From NCBI GenBank assembly GCA_041395725.1, contig JAWKZW010000001.1, positions 310,001-374,000 of the forward strand: 64,000 nt of DNA, given 5' to 3'. Of the stretch, positions 60,509 through 64,000 are shown one piece after another. The position numbers and the translations under genes were made by a program. The notes beneath the pieces are model-generated. The model worked only from the letters and a program-made list of their open reading frames with translations. It made no database searches and was not told where the DNA came from. The DNA comes from Gammaproteobacteria bacterium (lineage in GTDB: Bacteria > Pseudomonadota > Gammaproteobacteria > Pseudomonadales > Pseudohongiellaceae). Numbering within the stretch: the stretch's first letter is position 1; each line of letters starts with the position of its first letter.

Positions 60509-60574
60509 TCGCGCAAAAGCTTGATGGCAAGCTGAAGTGCCCGGGCAACCGAGGGGAGCAGCGTCAGCTACGTA

Positions 60575-61075
60575 TCAGGCGCCTGATGAGCTGAAAGTGA
60601 AATGCGACCACCGTCTGCCATTCTTCTCATGCACGGCCTCTTCAAACTGCGCCTGCGAGAATTCTGCAACGGCCTTGCCCCAGAACCGCAGCGCCGGCAG
60701 GTTTGACTGAAGCACCCGAACCAGCCACTGTCCCGGGTGATGATGCCACACGCAGGAGGCAAATTCGTACGACGCCCCGGTCCCCCGGTGGCGCCTGACA
60801 ACAAAGAACTCATTCATGTCGTTTCCAGCAGCGCCGGGCAACCATTGATCGCTCGGACCTACCAGAGCAAATCCGACTGGTGTTTCACCAGTATAGAGCA
60901 GGTACACGTCATGGCCTTCCACCCAATAGGGCTCCGTTGAATGCCCGTAGTTGCCCCCTGGGAGTTGATCGACCTGAAACCATTCCGCCATATCATGAAG
61001 ATAGAACTCAAACAGATTGCGCAATACCGGATCATGGGACCGATCAGCCCTGACAACCTTGTATTTTTTACGCAT
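60575..61075 (-). CDS. GNAT-family N-acetyltransferase
   Basis: 166 residues from ATG 61075, GGAG nine bases upstream. GNAT elements: DPVLRNLFEFYLHDMAEWF near the N-terminus, YLLYTGETPVGFALVG (strands 2-3), NEFFVVRRHRGTGASYEFA (strand 4 and the acetyl-CoA pyrophosphate loop R-G-T-G), and QSNLPALRFWGKAV. Substrate unknown. The end of the upstream acyltransferase fragment overlaps it by eight bases, so the two may have been an operon. Confidence 0.85.
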   Translation of the reverse strand: MRKKYKVVRADRSHDPVLRNLFEFYLHDMAEWFQVDQLPGGNYGHSTEPYWVEGHDVYLLYTGETPVGFALVGPSDQWLPGAAGNDMNEFFVVRRHRGTGASYEFASCVWHHHPGQWLVRVLQSNLPALRFWGKAVAEFSQAQFEEAVHEKNGRRWSHFTFSSSGA

Positions 61076-61671
61076 CAGGTGAACTCCGTAGTCGGAACTT
61101 TCTACGCAATGGGTTTTCAATGTATTCGTAGGTATGGCATGGATAGAGTATCAGGGTGCCGAGGAAAATGCTCAGCAACCACACCATAGGTATTTCAGGA
61201 ATCCGTTCGGCCACAAGAACGAGGATCAGCACCTGGCTGACAGTTATCTGATTGAGGTAGATGGAGTAAGAAATCTCCCCGAGGTAATTCAGCTTTTTCA
61301 ACCCGGCGGAAAGCGTCCCCGACTCCAGGGCAAAAACAACCACCACGAGCAGGAATACAATTGGAGTCAGAAAATCCAGCGCGCTATGTAATTCAGAGCG
61401 ATTGGAAAGGGTCGCCAGGACTAACAATACGGTGCCTGTTTCCAGCAGATTACCAACGAACATGGATGGCTTCATTGACTGGATTTTTAAATAAACCCGG
61501 TAAGCCAGTATACCCAGCAGGAAAGAGGACAACCCGCGCAGCATACCGGAATTGACAACCAGGAAATAATTTTCCGTGGTCACATCAAGGTGACCGGTAT
61601 GAAAATAAATAACTGATAACCCGAGCAGAGAAACGGCCAGCAATGCGGCGGATGGGCTGCGTCGGGTAATG
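61068..61671 (-). pseudogene. C-terminal half of an acyltransferase-3 family protein
   Basis: About 200 residues matching the second half of OafA/YrhL-like O-acyltransferases: five to six membrane helices (FLLGILAYRVYL, GTVLLVLATLSN, FLTPIVFLLVVVVFAL) and the hallmark LNYLGEISYSIYLNQ preceding the last helices, then the basic tail ENPLRRKFR. The first ~180 residues, including the catalytic His near the N-terminus, are missing. Upstream of about 61671 the DNA belongs to a divergently oriented FG-GAP gene. No functional start is present (a TTG at 61643 only). Presumed inactive. Confidence 0.75.
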
Positions 61672-62741
61672 CCGGCATTTCGGTCAGTAACGCCGTGCTG
61701 AATCTTGACGACATCGATGGCGGCAATGGCTTTCAGCTGGCAGGTTCCAACCGCGAAAGATGGATGGGTTGGTCGGTCAACAGTGCCGGGGACGTCAACG
61801 CTGATGGCTTCGACGATCTCATCATCGGTGCGCCGGACGACACCCTGAACGGCAACGGAACGGCCGGCTCCGCCTATGTCTATTTTGGCGGACCCGGCTC
61901 AGCGCTTGTCAATCATGAACCGACCGGAGTTATTGAAATTACCGGTACACCGCTGGAGGGGCAGACTCTCTCAGTAGTTAGTACACTGGCCGATTCTGAT
62001 GGACTTGGTGAAATTTCCTTCCAATGGCTGGCCAACGGAATTCCAATTGGCGGTGCGACCTCTGACAGTATCCTGCTGACACAGGACCAGGTCGACACCA
62101 CCATCAGCATGGTGGCAGCCTATACGGATCTACGTGGCACAGTGGAAATAGTGCAGAGCGGCAGTACTGCACCGGTAGAAGACTAGATCACCGGAATTCT
62201 GGTAGAAGGCAATGCCGGCAGAGATTTCCTGCAGGGTGGCGTAGGAGATGACACCCTGCTCGGCTACGAAGCTCGGGATACTCTCGAAGGGCTTGCCGGG
62301 GATGATGTCCTTAACGGCGGGGGGGATACTGACCTGGCGGTATTTAATGGTGAACTGCTGGATTATTCAGTTCTCCGCGACGCCGGCGGGATTTTAGTAA
62401 GCGGCCCGCTCGACGATGGAACCGACAGCCTGGCGGACGTCGAAAGGCTCGAGTTTGAGGATACGTCTCTGGCTTTCGACCTGGAAGGAAACGCAGGTCA
62501 GACAGTCAAACTGCTGGGCACCGTGGTGGGCGCGACCGGTGCCGCAGACCCTATACTGCGGGGCATCGGTATCGATATCTTCGACAATTCCGGGCTCAAT
62601 GACCTGGTAGGGGCACTTGAGAGCGGTGCCTTCAGCCAGGTCCAACTGGCCGTTCAGGCTTCAGAATTGCTCGAAGAGCTTGGCGTGATTGATACCGGCC
62701 AATTGGCACTGATAGGCGTGGCATACGAGCCAGTCGCCTGA
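61671..62741 (+). pseudogene. Truncated FG-GAP/RTX secreted protein gene with in-frame amber stop
   Basis: From the recombination junction the frame reads LNLDDIDGGNGFQLAG, then GWSVNSAGDVNADGFDDLIIG (FG-GAP calcium-binding blade), an Ig-like domain (GVIEITGTPLEGQTL), and a TAG at 62184. The same frame continues without shift through RTX-type repeats (GNAGRDFLQGGVGDDTLLG, GLAGDDVLNGGGDTD) to a stop at 62741. It is therefore the 3' end of a large secreted type I-exported protein, cut at its 5' end and further broken by one nonsense codon. The C-terminal EDTSLAFDLEGNAGQTVKL region is typical after RTX repeats. Confidence 0.85.
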
Positions 62742-62881
62742 TTGCTGCTAAGACCTCAAAGTGGATAGTTGGGGTCAGGGCCAGATGAGGATATCTCAGA
62801 CCCTGATCCCACTTATTACACCATTGATCCGGTTGCGCCGAAGTTTTTGGTTTCTATTCTTTTTACTGCGCTTAACTGCCC

Positions 62882-63478
62882 TCATAGCTGGCGGCGTCTT
62901 CTACTCACCAAACCCAGCAACCCGATCGCCAATAGCGCCAGACCGCCAGGCTCTGGTACCGCTGATATTGAGACGTTATCAAGGAAATGGCCAACAGTAT
63001 CATTACCACCTTGATCCGATATAAATTTCAAGCTGGTCAGCCCTCCTGAGCCAATGAATCCATAGGTAAACTGACTGAAGCCACTGGTAACATGCGAGCT
63101 GATCACCTGGCTGAAATTGTCAACCATGACCGTAAACGTTCCGTCGTTGCCCTTTCTCTTCTGGGCAAAAAAACTCAACTCGTAGCGCTGTCCAAGAGTC
63201 GTTGTAAACGTGTCACTATGCAATTCAAATGAGGAGTTCTGGGAAGGATGTGCATTTAACTCGACATAGTAATTTCCAAAGCCATCGGCTAGAAAACCGT
63301 CTTTGTGCACTTCTACGTTATTCACTCCGTGCCAGCCAGGCAATGAGCTGAAATAGCTCCAGCTTCCTGACACAACGTTGCTACCAAGATTCTCAAAGCC
63401 ACCGTTAGCGATCAACGGCGAAGCGTTTGCATTGATGGTCAGCAACAACCCTGTAATCAGGCCTACAATTCTGCTCAT
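62882..63478 (-). CDS. PEP-CTERM sorted exported protein
   Basis: 198 residues: signal peptide (IVGLITGLLLTINANASP), a beta-sandwich domain starting NGGFENLG with SWSYFSSLPGW, VELNAHPSQNSSF and YELSFFAQKRKG (DUF642-like carbohydrate-binding style), and a C-terminal PEP-CTERM signal: VPEPGGLALLAIGLLGLVSRRRRQ (Pro-Glu-Pro, helix, Arg cluster). Such proteins are processed by exosortase and associate with extracellular polysaccharide. No exosortase is in the window, so one is expected elsewhere. Confidence 0.92.
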   Translation of the reverse strand: MSRIVGLITGLLLTINANASPLIANGGFENLGSNVVSGSWSYFSSLPGWHGVNNVEVHKDGFLADGFGNYYVELNAHPSQNSSFELHSDTFTTTLGQRYELSFFAQKRKGNDGTFTVMVDNFSQVISSHVTSGFSQFTYGFIGSGGLTSLKFISDQGGNDTVGHFLDNVSISAVPEPGGLALLAIGLLGLVSRRRRQL

Positions 63479-63900
63479 GTTCTCTCCATTAGTGATCTAA
63501 AGCAATCCATTCAGATATACCATCAGCAAGTTTCGTGCCACATACAGGGCGACTTTTTGTACCTATAACTCCCACAAAAGCGCAATTAAATGTGAAGCAA
63601 TTCGCAAATTTCGAATACTTATTCCACTATTTTTCAGCAGTTATTGTCAGTTTTGTTTACAGTCCGACAGTAATCTCAATAGCCCGGCACCTGGACGACA
63701 CCCGTAAGCCGTTAGCAACCACGCCAGCCTTCCTCGACATCCGTGCAATACTGCAGTCAATTGAACCAGCGGACCCGGGGCCGATAAGGGTCTGATGGAG
63801 CCCTCAGGCGTGAGGTGCTTGTCGGTCGCATACTGGCCTCTTGCATTTCGACAACGAACTGACTCGTTCAGCCCGGGCGGTTGTATTTTTTCTTCCGGCG
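63479..63900. other. Intergenic region without recognisable gene
   Basis: 422 bp. Two overlapping open frames (one per strand, 86 and 91 codons) lack ribosome-binding sites and look like chance. Promoter for the PEP-CTERM gene is expected near 63490-63560. Confidence 0.4.
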
Positions 63901-64000
63901 CTATATTCCACTGCCCTGACAAGCCCTACCAATCAAAGCATCCATTTCTTCCCAGGCAGAGTCGATCGGAACAGTTCTTGGATACAGTGGTTTCAGCATC
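63901..64000 (-). CDS. Possible 3' end of a gene entering from the right
   Basis: The minus-strand frame ends LKPLYPRTVPIDSAWEEMD, then ALIGRACQGSGI and stop at 63901. It is open to the window edge. Only about 32 residues are visible and no family can be named. Confidence 0.3.
   Translation of the reverse strand, partial: MLKPLYPRTVPIDSAWEEMDALIGRACQGSGI

Noticed and set aside
62761..62825. Imperfect dyad TGGGGTCAGGG...CCCTGATCCCA after the RTX remnant
   Set aside because: Resembles common intergenic hairpins; no T-run and no second copy in the window, so no specific call was made.
63535..63922. Overlapping 86- and 91-codon frames at the right end
   Set aside because: No ribosome-binding sites, no hydrophobic or motif pattern; likely chance.
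1..64000. CRISPR arrays, rRNA, tRNA, prophage
   Set aside because: No regularly spaced repeats, no recognisable structural RNA sequence, and no phage structural or integrase genes seen on reading both strands.

Overview
The window looks like a chromosomal segment from a marine-type gammaproteobacterium. Supporting signs are a Crp/Vfr-type regulator, the complete fimU-pilV-pilW-pilX-pilY1-pilY2-pilE minor-pilin order known from Pseudomonas, two DUF1631 proteins, an NfeD-slipin pair, a bacterial RIO1-like kinase, TonB receptors and a PEP-CTERM protein. I cannot name genus or species from sequence alone. No rRNA, tRNA, CRISPR array or prophage was seen.

Layout. 1-9 kb: 3' part of an Asp-box (BNR) propeller gene followed by a MoaD/ThiS-like carrier, a Crp-family regulator, a four-gene MacAB-like efflux operon (adaptor, ATPase, two FtsX-type permeases, minus strand), and an isolated FliK-like gene. 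9-23.4 kb: a phosphorus-scavenging island, almost all on the minus strand: PhoX, PhoD, a PHP phosphoesterase, a Ca-dependent PI-PLC, a broken second PhoD copy, a short secreted PhoD-like phosphatase, an alkaline-phosphatase-superfamily enzyme and a TonB receptor. A GT90 glycosyltransferase sits among them. PHO-box-like repeats precede some of these genes. Two scars show duplication and decay: at 12.2-13.0 kb (pieces of an AP-superfamily gene, an ACR3 arsenite pump and a methyltransferase) and at 17.4-18.7 kb (signal-peptide stub joined to a truncated phoD).

23.9-36.5 kb: PIN-PhoH ATPase, DUF1761, a small conserved-looking protein, DUF1631, then the type IV minor pilin/PilY1 operon. A perfect CRP-type palindrome lies upstream of that operon, and a Crp-family gene lies in the same window. 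37.5-41.5 kb: two long perfect inverted repeats, then a 2,252-bp IS1595-family element with 27-bp perfect terminal repeats and an 8-bp target duplication. It carries three apparent passenger genes, one encoding a 32-residue basic protein. The element landed inside a TGTCAA-N6-TTGACA palindrome in front of a membrane-protein/XRE-regulator pair.

41.5-54.1 kb: cytochrome-like lipoprotein, second TonB receptor, second DUF1631. Next is a tightly packed plus-strand operon: FN3-like membrane protein, Na+/solute symporter, 45-residue membrane peptide, ATCase-like carbamoyltransferase lacking the usual aspartate-binding residues, asparagine-synthase-like amidotransferase, and M20 N-carbamoyl-amino-acid/allantoate amidohydrolase. 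This operon is my best candidate for an undescribed system, probably uptake and turnover of a ureido (N-carbamoyl) compound. 54.4-64 kb: DUF2339 membrane protein, NfeD plus slipin, RIO kinase, GNAT, two truncated genes fused head to head (acyltransferase-3 and an FG-GAP/RTX protein with an in-frame amber stop), and a PEP-CTERM protein. A family of hairpin-forming intergenic repeats (core CCTCTGATTAA-TACCAC) occurs at least six times.
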